Positions 16,465 to 25,741 of a stretch of 64,000 nt of DNA are shown here, piece after piece. Position numbers and translations under genes: made by a program. The stretch is from Natronosalvus rutilus (lineage in GTDB: Archaea > Halobacteriota > Halobacteria > Halobacteriales > Natrialbaceae), in the NCBI RefSeq assembly GCF_024204665.1, contig NZ_CP100355.1, positions 2,647,451 through 2,711,450 of the forward strand, given 5' to 3'. Below the pieces are notes generated by a model, which was not told the origin of the DNA, ran no database searches, and was given only the letters and a program-made list of their open reading frames with translations. The number at the start of each line of letters is the position of its first letter. Within the stretch, counting starts at the first letter, position 1.

Positions 16465-17520
16465 CTACTCGTCTTCGCTGTCCCCGTCGCCATCCGTTTC
16501 GGATTCGTTGGCTTCCTCTCCGGTATCTTCGTCGGCATCTTCCGATTCGTTGGACTCCTCGTCTTCCTGGTCGTCCGTCTCTTCGCCACCATCTGCTCTG
16601 TCGTCGCGTTCTACTTCCTCGATCTCGACGTCCTTGCCTGCGACCCCGCTCTCGGAGATTACGGGTTTCAGGTTGTAATCGGACCCCTGTCCACGTTTGA
16701 CCACGTTGATGTCGAAGACGAAATCGACGGGGTCGTCGGCACCGATCTCGAAGGGGTGCGTGATCTGTAATTTTTCGCTGGGAAGCTTGACGTTCGCCTG
16801 CTCGCCATCGACGATTCCCTCGACCGCCGAGACGTGCAGTTCGATCTTCTCGTACGTTCCCGGGGAGAGTTCACCCTCGAACACGGAGACTGCACGTTCG
16901 CCAACCAGTTCCGTGAGGTCGACCGTCCTTCCCTCGAGGTCGACGATGTAGAATCCACGCTTTCGTTCGACGCCGTCGGCGGTGTCGTTCTCGTCTTCGT
17001 TGCCTTCGGTGTCTTCGCCGTCGTCACCGTCTTCGTCACCTTCGTCGGATTCCCCGTCCGCGTCTACATCGTCCTCGCCATCGTCACTCGAGTTCTGCTG
17101 ATCGTCGGCATCTTCCCCTTCAGTTTCGTTCGATTCCTCGCCTCCGTCTTCTTCAGTTTCACTCGAGTCCTCGTCGTCACCCTCGTCCCTACCACCGTCG
17201 AAGATTCGGGCATAATCGAGCGTGACGTCCAGCCGTTCGAAGTCGCCGATGTCGGCCGGCATGTCACTGACCAGCAGTCTGAAGTTCCCCTGGTGTCTGC
17301 TCTCCTCGGAGCCATCCGTTTGTGCCCCGTCGTCGGACTGTGTGTCCTGGTCGGGCGTCCCATCGTCGCCTGATTGCTCCGGTTCGTCACCAGACGTGCA
17401 CCCGGCGAGTGCCGTCGCACCGACGCTACCGCCGGCAGCGATGAACGCTCGGCGTCCCACGCCAGGTTTCGACTGGTGGTTCGCCCGCTTCGACTCGTCG
17501 CTTGCTCGATTGTTTGGCAT
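16465..17520 (-). CDS. DUF4382-family Tat lipoprotein with long acidic insert
   Basis: A 351-residue exported protein. The Tat signal GRRAFIAAGGSVGATALAGC ends in a lipobox Cys. The DUF4382 core starts at NFRLLVSDMPADIGDFERLD and resumes at KRGFYIVDLEGRTVDLTELV through FVFDINVVKRGQGSDYNLKP. Between the two parts is an insert of about 75 residues that is almost entirely Asp, Glu, Gly and Ser, and the C-terminal 45 residues are similar. DUF4382 proteins are predicted carbohydrate-binding-like surface lipoproteins, with no defined function. The acidic tracts may bind cations or extend through the S-layer. Confidence 0.85.
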   Translation of the reverse strand: MPNNRASDESKRANHQSKPGVGRRAFIAAGGSVGATALAGCTSGDEPEQSGDDGTPDQDTQSDDGAQTDGSEESRHQGNFRLLVSDMPADIGDFERLDVTLDYARIFDGGRDEGDDEDSSETEEDGGEESNETEGEDADDQQNSSDDGEDDVDADGESDEGDEDGDDGEDTEGNEDENDTADGVERKRGFYIVDLEGRTVDLTELVGERAVSVFEGELSPGTYEKIELHVSAVEGIVDGEQANVKLPSEKLQITHPFEIGADDPVDFVFDINVVKRGQGSDYNLKPVISESGVAGKDVEIEEVERDDRADGGEETDDQEDEESNESEDADEDTGEEANESETDGDGDSEDE

Positions 17521-17829
17521 TACTCCCTCCAGACAGGAACCGGGTAAAGCAGTGCCGTTCGTTCTGGAGATTCAGAATCGTTTGTGAACGGTTTTGCTCC
17601 CGTGCTCAACGGGCTGAAATGCCCGCCAGATCGTCCCAACGATCAGTTTGAACGGAAGGTCGGACTGAAGGCCGTGCGTTTTTGGCTCGAAGCGACACCG
17701 TTCGGCCGCTTCGCTCGGTGAACACAAACGGTCGCGTATTCGACGCGACGGCCGGATGACACCCCGAGGCGAGACCGACGCGTGTTCGGTCGCCGCATCC
17801 TTTAGGCCGCTCGAGTCCCTACCTCGAGT
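17521..17829. other. intergenic region with the J-domain gene promoter
   Basis: No convincing gene is present. CATCCTTTAGG (about 17795-17805) is a TATA-like box 25 bases before the GTG at 17830. An open frame on the minus strand (17572-17835) has no recognisable family and overlaps this promoter. Confidence 0.5.
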
Positions 17830-18402
17830 GTGCAACGGTCACCGATCGTGTTGCTCGTCGCCGTGCTGTTCGCGGGCATGACGGCCCTGCTCGTGATCGG
17901 CTCGTTCGTCTCGCGCTCGCCGATTCCGTTCGTCGTCGCGGTTCCGCTCGGAGCGACGGCCTACTTCATGTACTACCACGGCAGCGGAAAGCTCCTGGAA
18001 CGATTTCGCCGTAGCGAGGTTCGGAGCCAGCAACGTCAGCGCGAGCGGACGCGACACGCCCGGGACGAACGTGGTGGCTTCGGAGCGGGGCCACGTGCTC
18101 GAGGCGGCCCGCGAACGCGTGCGGAGCGCGAGGCTCGATTCGGTGCCGGTCTGGGCGGGGGCGGGTCCAGAGCCGGTCCCACAGGTTGGCGCAGCGAAGA
18201 TCCACGAAATCGAGTGTCCGCGACCTCGAGCGGACCCACGACCGCCGAAGCCCGGAACGTGCTCGGCGTCGGCCCGACGGCCGACCAGGCGACGATCAAA
18301 CGAGCCTATCGAGAGCGCGTCAAGGACGTCCACCCCGATCGTGGCGGCGACGAGGCGGAGTTCAAGCGGGTGACGGCGGCCTACGATCGCCTCCGCGAGT
18401 GA
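17830..18402 (+). CDS. membrane-anchored J-domain (DnaJ-like) protein
   Basis: A 190-residue protein. Two hydrophobic segments (about residues 4-25 and 30-48) anchor the N-terminus. A Gly/Arg-rich linker runs to about residue 130, and a C-terminal J domain begins ARNVLGVGPTADQATIKRAY and contains the HPD motif (VHPDRGG, about residue 170). HPD stimulates Hsp70 ATPase, so it may recruit DnaK to the membrane. The order membrane-linker-J resembles mitochondrial TIM14/DjlA-like co-chaperones rather than DnaJ. GTG start, supported by a TATA-like box 25 bases upstream. Confidence 0.85.
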   Translation: MQRSPIVLLVAVLFAGMTALLVIGSFVSRSPIPFVVAVPLGATAYFMYYHGSGKLLERFRRSEVRSQQRQRERTRHARDERGGFGAGPRARGGPRTRAEREARFGAGLGGGGSRAGPTGWRSEDPRNRVSATSSGPTTAEARNVLGVGPTADQATIKRAYRERVKDVHPDRGGDEAEFKRVTAAYDRLRE

Positions 18403-18494
18403 AGACATGACACCCTATGTCACAGTCGCTCTCGAAAGACACACGTTGACATTCGGCAGGAAGGCTTTTGCCGTGTGACTCGCTATCACCGGAT

Positions 18495-20096
18495 ATGAGC
18501 CGTGACCGGGCCCTGCTGGAGCGGGCCCTGGAACGTGGCGAACAGGACGGTGGGAACGTCGAGTTCAAGGAACGGCTGCTCGAGTCGATCCACCTCGAGG
18601 GCGGGCGACGGGAGAGTCTCGCCGCACAGCTCCGACACCGCGTCCTCTCGGGCGACGGCGAGGCGACGTACGTCGTCGGCGTCACCGACGATGGTGGCCT
18701 CGCCGGCATCGACGTCGACACCTTTTCGGAGTCGATGGACGTGCTCTCGCTGCTCGCCGAGGAAGCCGAGTGTCACATCGAAGACGTCCAGACCTGGGGC
18801 ATCGAGGGCGGCGTCGTCGGCATCGCCCTGATCCGCGAAGGTGCGGTCCTCGAGACGGACGACCAGCACGTCGTCGTCGGGACGGCCGGCCACGTCGACC
18901 ACGGAAAGAGCACGCTGGTCGGCTCGCTCGTCACCGGCCGCCCGGACGACGGCGACGGCGCGACGCGAGCCTTCCTGGACGTCCAGCCCCACGAGGTCGA
19001 GCGCGGACTGTCTGCCGACCTCTCTTACGCCGTCTACGGCTTCGACGACGAGGGGCCGGTGCACGTCGTGAACCCGAATCGGAAACAGGACCGGGCGGCC
19101 GTCGTCGAGGAGGCCGACCGCCTCGTCTCGTTCGTCGACACCGTCGGTCACGAGCCCTGGCTCCGGACCACGATCCGCGGGCTCGTCGGCCAGAAACTCG
19201 ACTACGGGATGCTCGTCGTCGCCGCCGACGACGGGCCGACGCGCACGACCCGCGAACACCTGGGGGTATTGCTCGCCACGGAACTCCCCACGGTGGTCGC
19301 CCTCACCAAGACCGACCTCGTCGACGACGACCGCATCGAGGAGGTCGTCCTCGAGGTCGAGCGTCTCCTCCGGGACGTCGGCAAGTCCCCGCTCCGGGTC
19401 GGCCGCCACGGTGTCGACGCCGCCGTCGAGGAAATCGGCGACACCGTCGTCCCCATCGTCGAAACCAGTGCGATCACGATGGACGGCCTCGACGTCCTGG
19501 ACGAACTGTTCGACCGACTGCCGAAGACTGCCAGCGACGATGGCGAGTTCCGGATGTACATCGACCGGAGCTACGCCGTGACCGGCGTCGGTGCCGTCGC
19601 CTCGGGCACGGTTATGCGCGGCGAGGTCGAGGCCGGGGACGAACTCCTGCTCGGGCCGATGGCCGACGGGTCGTTCCGCGAGGTCGAAGTCCGATCCATC
19701 GAGATGCACTACCACCGCGTCGATCAGGCACAATCCGGGCGGATCGTCGGCATCGCGCTCAAGGGCGTCGAAGAGGCGGAAATCGAGCGCGGGATGGTCC
19801 TCCTGCCCGGCGACGCCGATCCCACGCCCGTTCGCGAGTTCGAGGCCGAGGTAATGGTGCTCAACCACCCCACGCGAATCGGCGACGGCTACGAACCCGT
19901 CGTCCACCTCGAGACCATCGGCGAGGCCGCGGCCTTCTATCCCGAGGACGGCCGCCTCCTGCCAGGCGACAAGGGCAAAACCCGAGTGCAGTTCAAGTTC
20001 CGCTCGTACCTGGTCGAGGAGGGCCAGAAGTTCGTCTTCCGCGAGGGTCGGAGCAAGGGTGTCGGGACGGTGACGGACGTCTCACCGGCGACGTAG
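18495..20096 (+). CDS. GTPBP1-like translational GTPase
   Basis: A 533-residue protein. An N-terminal domain of about 120 residues (ALERGEQDGGNVEFKERLLE) precedes an EF-Tu-type G domain with G1 GTAGHVDHGKST (about residue 130), G3 DTVGHEPW and G4 TKTD. Two beta-barrel domains follow, ending GTVTDVSPAT. The organisation matches the archaeal/eukaryotic GTPBP1/GTPBP2 family, linked in eukaryotes to ribosome rescue and mRNA turnover. The archaeal role is not settled. ATG 18495 is chosen over an upstream TTG because homology begins at MSRDRALLERALERG. Confidence 0.9.
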   Translation: MSRDRALLERALERGEQDGGNVEFKERLLESIHLEGGRRESLAAQLRHRVLSGDGEATYVVGVTDDGGLAGIDVDTFSESMDVLSLLAEEAECHIEDVQTWGIEGGVVGIALIREGAVLETDDQHVVVGTAGHVDHGKSTLVGSLVTGRPDDGDGATRAFLDVQPHEVERGLSADLSYAVYGFDDEGPVHVVNPNRKQDRAAVVEEADRLVSFVDTVGHEPWLRTTIRGLVGQKLDYGMLVVAADDGPTRTTREHLGVLLATELPTVVALTKTDLVDDDRIEEVVLEVERLLRDVGKSPLRVGRHGVDAAVEEIGDTVVPIVETSAITMDGLDVLDELFDRLPKTASDDGEFRMYIDRSYAVTGVGAVASGTVMRGEVEAGDELLLGPMADGSFREVEVRSIEMHYHRVDQAQSGRIVGIALKGVEEAEIERGMVLLPGDADPTPVREFEAEVMVLNHPTRIGDGYEPVVHLETIGEAAAFYPEDGRLLPGDKGKTRVQFKFRSYLVEEGQKFVFREGRSKGVGTVTDVSPAT

Positions 20097-20132
20097 GTGA
20101 AGGATTTCGGATTATCCGGTATCGGGGTCGAC

Positions 20133-20666
20133 CTAGTCTGTCCCGGAATCCGGCTCGAGCGTCCCCCGCTCGAGAACCTCGGACGTTTCGGCGTACCGCC
20201 CCGCGAGTTCCACGTAGTGGTCCGCAGCGGTTGCCCACGGCGAATCATCGACCTCCTTCCTGACTTCGGCAGGGGCACCGACGACCAGGACCGACTCGGG
20301 GACCGTCGCATCCTCCGTGACGACGCTGTTCGCAGCGACCAGGCTCTCCGCGCCGACCGTCGCCCGGTCGAGGACGATCGCGCCCATCCCGACCATGGCT
20401 CGCTCGCCGACCGTCGCGGCGTGCACGATTGCGTTGTGACCGACGGTCGCGTAGGGGCCGATCGTCGACCCCTCGTGGACCGTCGCGTTGTCCTGGACGT
20501 TCGCGCCTTCCTCGAGGACGATTTCGCCGTGGTCGCCCCGGATCACAGCTCCCGGCCAGACGCTGGCGTCGGTTTCGATCGTCACGTTGCCGATGACGAC
20601 CGCGCGCTCGTCGACGTACGCCGAATCCGCGATCGTCGGTTCCCGGCCGTCGAAGGATCGGATCAT
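20133..20666 (-). CDS. gamma carbonic anhydrase-family protein
   Basis: A 177-residue left-handed beta-helix protein built from hexapeptide repeats (IGNVTIETDASVWPGAVIRG onward). The three zinc ligands of gamma carbonic anhydrases are in place: His in ATVHEG, and two His five residues apart in VGHNAIVH. The acidic proton-shuttle loop of Cam is absent, as in CamH-type proteins, so activity is likely but not certain. Some relatives act as acyltransferase-like or chaperone proteins. It is a single gene, convergent with the GTPBP1-like gene. Confidence 0.88.
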   Translation of the reverse strand: MIRSFDGREPTIADSAYVDERAVVIGNVTIETDASVWPGAVIRGDHGEIVLEEGANVQDNATVHEGSTIGPYATVGHNAIVHAATVGERAMVGMGAIVLDRATVGAESLVAANSVVTEDATVPESVLVVGAPAEVRKEVDDSPWATAADHYVELAGRYAETSEVLERGTLEPDSGTD

Positions 20667-21201
20667 GGACCAAATTAGAGCGGGCTCGAGTAAGCGTTAC
20701 TGGTACTCGACGAGCACATATGTCTAATTCAAATAGTAGTCTGTACTATGTTATATCAATATACAATCTGTACTGTCCAGTGGAGACAGTCGATTCGATC
20801 AGGTCGGCGTTAAACGATCGATCAATGACCAAAGCTGATCTTGAGGAGAGATACGGCCGGAGAGGAACGATATTCGAGAGAACGTTCGGAAATGGCAGGG
20901 TATCGATCGACTGTAGCGGGGTGCCGGTCGAATGTGGCGGAGGGTCGATCGTATATGGCGGTTAGAGGCGATACAGATTGCATACATTCGAAATTGTCGT
21001 ATTCCGCTGGGCTCTAACGGACCGGACAGTAGAAATTATCGGATTTTATATATTAATGTGTAAATACCATTTCACAATATTATTCTAGGCCGAAACGTAC
21101 CTACGACCGGCTCGAGTCGATGCTAACGATTCGAATACGATCGACGAACGAGAGAGTGAAGAGTTGTTAGCAAAACTGGGAGAATTTCCCGGTCAGGGTC
21201 G
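20667..21201. other. AT-rich intergenic region upstream of the FAD/Fe-S oxidase gene
   Basis: 535 bases, clearly more AT-rich than its surroundings. TTTTATATATTAATG (about 21044-21058) is a strong TATA-type patch that would give the oxidase gene a leader of more than 100 bases. An 81-codon open frame (20720-20965) has atypical codon use and no recognised family. The composition may mark an insertion scar or a regulatory region. Confidence 0.45.
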
Positions 21202-24200
21202 ATGTCGGACCCGAAAGTCAAAGACGTGGCAACTCATAGCGGGTACCAATCGATGGCACGTAACGACGCCAGAGATGGAGACGACGGTACAGCGCTCGCG
21301 CTCGACGATCGGGCGAACTACGACTACGTCAGTGACGACCTCGAGCGCCCCGACCTGGTCGAGGATCTCCGTCACCGAATCGATGGCGAGGTGCGATTCG
21401 ACGTGTACACTCGACAGCTGTATGCGACAGATGCGTCCGCCTACGAGGTGACACCCATCGGCGTCGTCTTTCCGCGAACCACGGCGGAAGTCGCCTCGGT
21501 GGTCCGGTACTGTGCCGATCGGGAGATTCCGGTGCTCCCTCGTGGCGGCGGCACAAGCCTCGCGGGTCAGGCGGTCAACGAGGCAATCGTGCTGGATTTC
21601 ACGCGCCACATGGACGGCATCCTCGAGGTCGATACCGATTCACAGATTGCTCGCACGCAGGCTGGAACGGTCCTCGAGGATCTGAACCAGCGACTCGCCC
21701 CCGGCGGCCTGAAGTTCGCGCCGGATCCCGCTTCCGGCAATCGGAGCGTGATCGGCGGGGCGATCGGAAACAATTCGACCGGGGCCCACTCCCTCAAATA
21801 CGGCAAGACGGACGCCTACGTCGAGTCCTGCGAGGTCGTGCTCGCCGACGGATCCGTCGAAACCTTCGGAGAGGTGACCGTATCGAAACTGCGCGAGCGA
21901 GCCGACCCCGAGGCCGACGACATCCTGCCTCGAATCTACGCTGGCGTTCTCGCGATTATCGACGACCACGCCGACGACGTCGAGGCGCGCTACCCGTCGC
22001 TCAAGCGCAACGTCTCGGGATACAATCTCGATCGACTGATCGAAGAGGCCCGGACGGGAACGGTGAACCTCGCCCGCCTGCTCGCCGGAAGCGAGGGGAC
22101 GCTGGCCATCGTCACCGAGGCGACGGTCTCCCTCGAGCCCGTTCCGGAGACCAAAGCCGTCGTCCTTCTGACCTACGAGCGACTGCACGACGCCGTCTCA
22201 GATGTCGGGAACGTCCTGAAACACGACCCCGCAGCGATCGAACTCATCGACGACATGCTGCTCGAACTGGCCGGAGAGACGGCCGAATTCGCGGAGGTGG
22301 TATCGATGCTGCCCCCGGAGACGAACGCCGCACTGCTCGTAGAATTTTACGCCACCGACGACCGGGATGGACGCGAGAAAACCGGAGCCCTCGTCGAGGA
22401 TCGACTACGGCGGAACACCGGAAACGACCGGCTCGGGACTGAACGTTCAGGGGGCGAACGATCGACGGATCGGGAACACGAACGATACGCCCTCGAGGCG
22501 CTCGAGGCGCACGACGCCGCCGACCGGGCGACGTTCTGGAAGATGCGCAAGGCCGCGAACCCGATCCTGCTTTCGCGAACCTCGGACGCCAAACACATCA
22601 GCTTCATCGAGGACTGCGCCGTTCCCGCCGAGCACCTGCCCGAGTTCGTCGACCGGTTCCAGGACGTGCTCGAGAAGTCCGGCACGTTCGCCTCGTTTTA
22701 CGGGCACGCGGGCCCAGGAGTGTTACACATTCGTCCTCTCATAGACGCGAAGTCAGCGAAGGATCGGGAGGCGATGGTGGCAATTTCAGATGCTGTGACG
22801 GACCTCGTGGTCGAATTCGGCGGGGCGGTTTCGGGCGAGCACGGCGACGGCCGGGCCCGAACCCAGTGGAACCGGAAGCTCTACGGCGACGCTCTCTGGC
22901 AGGCGTTTCGCGACCTGAAGACGGCGTTCGATCCCGACTGGTTGCTCAACCCCGGACAGGTCTGCGGCGACGTCGACATGACCGAGAACCTCCGGTTCGA
23001 CGGCGAGTACGAGTTCGATGCAGGGTTCGAACCCGCCCTCGAGTGGGACAACGAGAACGGCATGCAGGGGATGGTCGAACTCTGTCACGGCTGTGGCGGC
23101 TGTCGCGGCACCCAGGAGAACACCGGCGGCGTGATGTGTCCGACCTACCGGGCCGCCGACGAGGAGATCACGACCACCCGCGGACGAGCGAACATGCTCC
23201 GACAGGCGATGAGCGGCGACCTCCCGGACGATCCGACGGACGACGCGTTCGCCACCGAGGTGCTCGACCTCTGTATCGGCTGTAAGGGTTGTGCAAGAGA
23301 CTGTCCAAGCGAGGTCGACATGGCCAAACTCAAGGCCGAAGTCAGTCACGCTCGCCACCAGCGAGAGGGGGCGAGCCTCCGCGGTCGGCTCTTTGCGAAC
23401 GTCGATTCGCTCGCCCGAATCGGGAGCGCGACCGCACCGCTTTCGAACGTCCTCCCCTCGCTGCCGGGGGCTCGCCTCGTCGCCGAACGGGGGCTCGGAA
23501 TCGCCCGCGAGCGGACGCTGCCGACGTTCGAACGGGACACGCTCCAGGATTGGTTCCGAGCGCGCGGCGGCTCTCGAGTCCCTCGCTCGACGGCAGACCG
23601 CCGCGCCGTTCTCTTCCCGGACACGTACACGAACTACAGTCACCCCGAGGTCGGAAAGGCCGCGATACGGGTGCTCGAGGCGGCGAACGTCCACGTTAGT
23701 CTCGCCGGCCAGACGGACAGCGGTCGGCCCGCCCATTCGAAGGGGTTTCTCGAGAAATCGCGCCGAACGGCCGCCGAAAACGTCGACGCGCTCATACCCC
23801 TCGTCGAGGACGGGTGGGACGTCGTTCTCGTTGAACCGTCCGACGCCGTCATGTTTCAATCCGACTATCTCGACCTGCTCTCGGGGACCGACGTCGAGAC
23901 CGTCGCCGAACACACCTACGGCGTTTGCGAGTACCTCGACGGGTTCGGGCTGGACGAGTCGATCGACTTCGACGCCCCACCAGTTTCGCTCTCCTACCAC
24001 GGCCACTGCCACCAGAAGGCGACCAAGAAGGATCACCACGCGGTCGGCGTCCTTCGTCGAGCGGGCTACGCCGTCGATCCGATCGACTCGACGTGCTGTG
24101 GGATGGCTGGCACCTTCGGCTACGAAGCCGAACACCACGCGATGAGTACGGCTATCGGCGAGATCCTCGAGGGACAACTCGGAGAGAGCACCGGGGAGGT

Positions 24201-24336
24201 CGTCGTCGCCTCCGGGGCGTCCTGTCGGACCCAGCTCGAGGACCTCGAGGTCGACACCAACCACGACCTGCTCTCGGCAGACGGCCAGGGTCCGCCGACG
24301 CCGGTTCAGGCGCTCGCGGACGCGCTCCCACGGTAA
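21202..24336 (+). CDS. FAD-linked oxidase fused to Fe-S and cysteine-rich domains (GlcD-GlcF / D-lactate dehydrogenase type)
   Basis: A 1044-residue fusion. The FAD-binding PCMH domain has PRGGGTSLAGQ (about residue 113), and the oxidase C-terminal domain ends near SGEHGDGRARTQW. Two 4Fe-4S clusters follow at CHGCGGC (about 628) and CIGCKGCARDC (about 690), then a HdrB/GlcF-like region. The second Cys-rich motif is complete (STCCGMAG, about 962), but the first reads TDSGRPAHSKG where CCGRP is usual. Relatives oxidise glycolate, D-lactate or other 2-hydroxy acids and pass electrons to quinone. It lies beside the sugar-oxidation genes, so glycolate is an attractive substrate, by inference. ATG 21202 is used; ATG 21253 is possible. 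Confidence 0.9.
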   Translation: MSDPKVKDVATHSGYQSMARNDARDGDDGTALALDDRANYDYVSDDLERPDLVEDLRHRIDGEVRFDVYTRQLYATDASAYEVTPIGVVFPRTTAEVASVVRYCADREIPVLPRGGGTSLAGQAVNEAIVLDFTRHMDGILEVDTDSQIARTQAGTVLEDLNQRLAPGGLKFAPDPASGNRSVIGGAIGNNSTGAHSLKYGKTDAYVESCEVVLADGSVETFGEVTVSKLRERADPEADDILPRIYAGVLAIIDDHADDVEARYPSLKRNVSGYNLDRLIEEARTGTVNLARLLAGSEGTLAIVTEATVSLEPVPETKAVVLLTYERLHDAVSDVGNVLKHDPAAIELIDDMLLELAGETAEFAEVVSMLPPETNAALLVEFYATDDRDGREKTGALVEDRLRRNTGNDRLGTERSGGERSTDREHERYALEALEAHDAADRATFWKMRKAANPILLSRTSDAKHISFIEDCAVPAEHLPEFVDRFQDVLEKSGTFASFYGHAGPGVLHIRPLIDAKSAKDREAMVAISDAVTDLVVEFGGAVSGEHGDGRARTQWNRKLYGDALWQAFRDLKTAFDPDWLLNPGQVCGDVDMTENLRFDGEYEFDAGFEPALEWDNENGMQGMVELCHGCGGCRGTQENTGGVMCPTYRAADEEITTTRGRANMLRQAMSGDLPDDPTDDAFATEVLDLCIGCKGCARDCPSEVDMAKLKAEVSHARHQREGASLRGRLFANVDSLARIGSATAPLSNVLPSLPGARLVAERGLGIARERTLPTFERDTLQDWFRARGGSRVPRSTADRRAVLFPDTYTNYSHPEVGKAAIRVLEAANVHVSLAGQTDSGRPAHSKGFLEKSRRTAAENVDALIPLVEDGWDVVLVEPSDAVMFQSDYLDLLSGTDVETVAEHTYGVCEYLDGFGLDESIDFDAPPVSLSYHGHCHQKATKKDHHAVGVLRRAGYAVDPIDSTCCGMAGTFGYEAEHHAMSTAIGEILEGQLGESTGEVVVASGASCRTQLEDLEVDTNHDLLSADGQGPPTPVQALADALPR

Positions 24337-24453
24337 TCGGTAATCGGCATCAGTATCTCGACCGTTCGAAAAATCGATAGCGGGGTCGCGCCGAGTCCGA
24401 GCGAGGTCCGCGGTTAGCGAACTAATCGCGTCGGTGAATCGCCCGTAACGCGC

Positions 24454-25641
24454 TCAGTTCAGCGCGTAGCTCAGGGCGTCGGTCGCCTTGTTTCCCGCGC
24501 CGGTGTTGATGATGAGGATTTCGTCGTCCTCGTCCAGTTCGCCCTCCTCGGCCATCTGCATGGCTGCCGCCAGCGCCGCGCCGGGTTCGACGCACATCTC
24601 GATGCCGGCGTGTCGTGCGGCGGCGATTGCCCCGTCGAGCGCCTCGCTGTCGGAGACGGCGACGCCAGTGCCGCCGGTCTCGTAGACGGCCTCGAGCATC
24701 CAGGGAGAGGCGCCGGGATCGGGGACTTCGATCCCGCGGCCGATGGATTCGGGACAGTCCCAGGCTTCGTGTTCCTCTCGGTGTTCTTCGATGGCGTCGA
24801 CGACCGGCGCACAGCCCTTCGACTGGGCGACGTTGAGGCTGGGCGGGGTCTCGTCCTCGAGCCAGCCTAGCTCGGCGAGTTCCTGGTAGGCCTTCCAGAT
24901 GCCGATCAGGCCCACCCCGCCGCCGGTCGGGTAGAAAATCTCGTCGGGACTCCCCCAGCCGTACTGCTCGAAGAGCTCGAGTCCCATCGTTTTCTTCCCC
25001 TCGTGTCTGAAGGGCGTCTGGAACGTCGCGACGGTGTACCATCCATTCTCGTCGCTGAGTTCGCCGAACTTCCCGCCGGCCTTGTCGAGTTTGCCGTCGA
25101 CGAGGTGGAGGTCCGCGCCGTGGGCCTCGACCATCGTCTTCTGGATGTCGTTCGACTGGTAGTTGAGGACCACGGTACAGTCGATGCCTGCTCGAGCCGT
25201 GTACGCGGCGGCGGCCTGGCCGGCGTTGCCGGCCGAGGGAATGGCAACTTCTCGGATTCCCTGCTGGGAGGCACCGGAGACGGACGCCGATGCGCCGCGG
25301 TCCTTGAACGTGTTCGTCGGGTTCTGTCCTTCGTCCTTGATCGCGACGCGGGCGACCCCCATCTCCTCGGCAAGTGCCGGACACTCGACAATCGGGGTGT
25401 TGCCCTCGCCCATCGAGACGATGTCGTCCGTATCGAGGATGGGAAGGAGTTCGCGATACTTCCACATCGAGCCGTTTCGGGCTTCGATCTCCTCGCGGGA
25501 GACGTCGATGGCCTCGTAGTCGTACTTCGGATCGAGGATGCCCCCGCACTCGGGGCAGGGGAACTCGGTGTGCTCCAGGTCGTAGGTCGAGCCACAGTCG
25601 TAGCACTCGAAGTGGCTAACCACGCTGTTCGTATTAGTCAC
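24454..25641 (-). CDS. thrC: threonine synthase
   Basis: A 395-residue PLP enzyme converting O-phosphohomoserine to threonine. An N-terminal zinc ribbon (CYDCGSTYDLEHTEFPCPEC) precedes the fold-type II core. The PLP lysine is in NPTNTFKDRGAS and the phosphate-binding loop is in PSAGNAGQAAAAY. The C-terminal IINTGAGNKATDALSYALN is conserved. The open frame extends over 100 codons upstream, but homology starts near HFECYDCG, so GTG 25641 is chosen. It is divergent from the Gfo6-type gene and appears to be a housekeeping gene inside the sugar island. Confidence 0.92.
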   Translation of the reverse strand: MTNTNSVVSHFECYDCGSTYDLEHTEFPCPECGGILDPKYDYEAIDVSREEIEARNGSMWKYRELLPILDTDDIVSMGEGNTPIVECPALAEEMGVARVAIKDEGQNPTNTFKDRGASASVSGASQQGIREVAIPSAGNAGQAAAAYTARAGIDCTVVLNYQSNDIQKTMVEAHGADLHLVDGKLDKAGGKFGELSDENGWYTVATFQTPFRHEGKKTMGLELFEQYGWGSPDEIFYPTGGGVGLIGIWKAYQELAELGWLEDETPPSLNVAQSKGCAPVVDAIEEHREEHEAWDCPESIGRGIEVPDPGASPWMLEAVYETGGTGVAVSDSEALDGAIAAARHAGIEMCVEPGAALAAAMQMAEEGELDEDDEILIINTGAGNKATDALSYALN

Positions 25642-25741
25642 GGTAACGTAGTCGGATCCGTCGCTCCGGATCAAAAAGGTTCGGGTTCGAGACGATTTCC
25701 GCCGACTAGATTTTATTAGTGCGCGTTCGGTGGGTGTAGTC

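Noticed and set aside
17572-17835. 87-codon minus-strand open frame before the J-domain gene
   Set aside because: It overlaps the J-domain promoter and start and has no identifiable motif; too weak to call even as a remnant.
18486-19907. Long open frames antisense to GTPBP1, gltX, GH31, dppD-F and other genes
   Set aside because: High GC with strong third-position bias leaves antisense frames open; their translations are shadow sequences without family motifs.
20720-20965. 81-codon open frame in the AT-rich spacer (starts MSNSNSSLYYV)
   Set aside because: Atypical composition, no recognisable family and no promoter at the right distance. A real small gene cannot be fully excluded.
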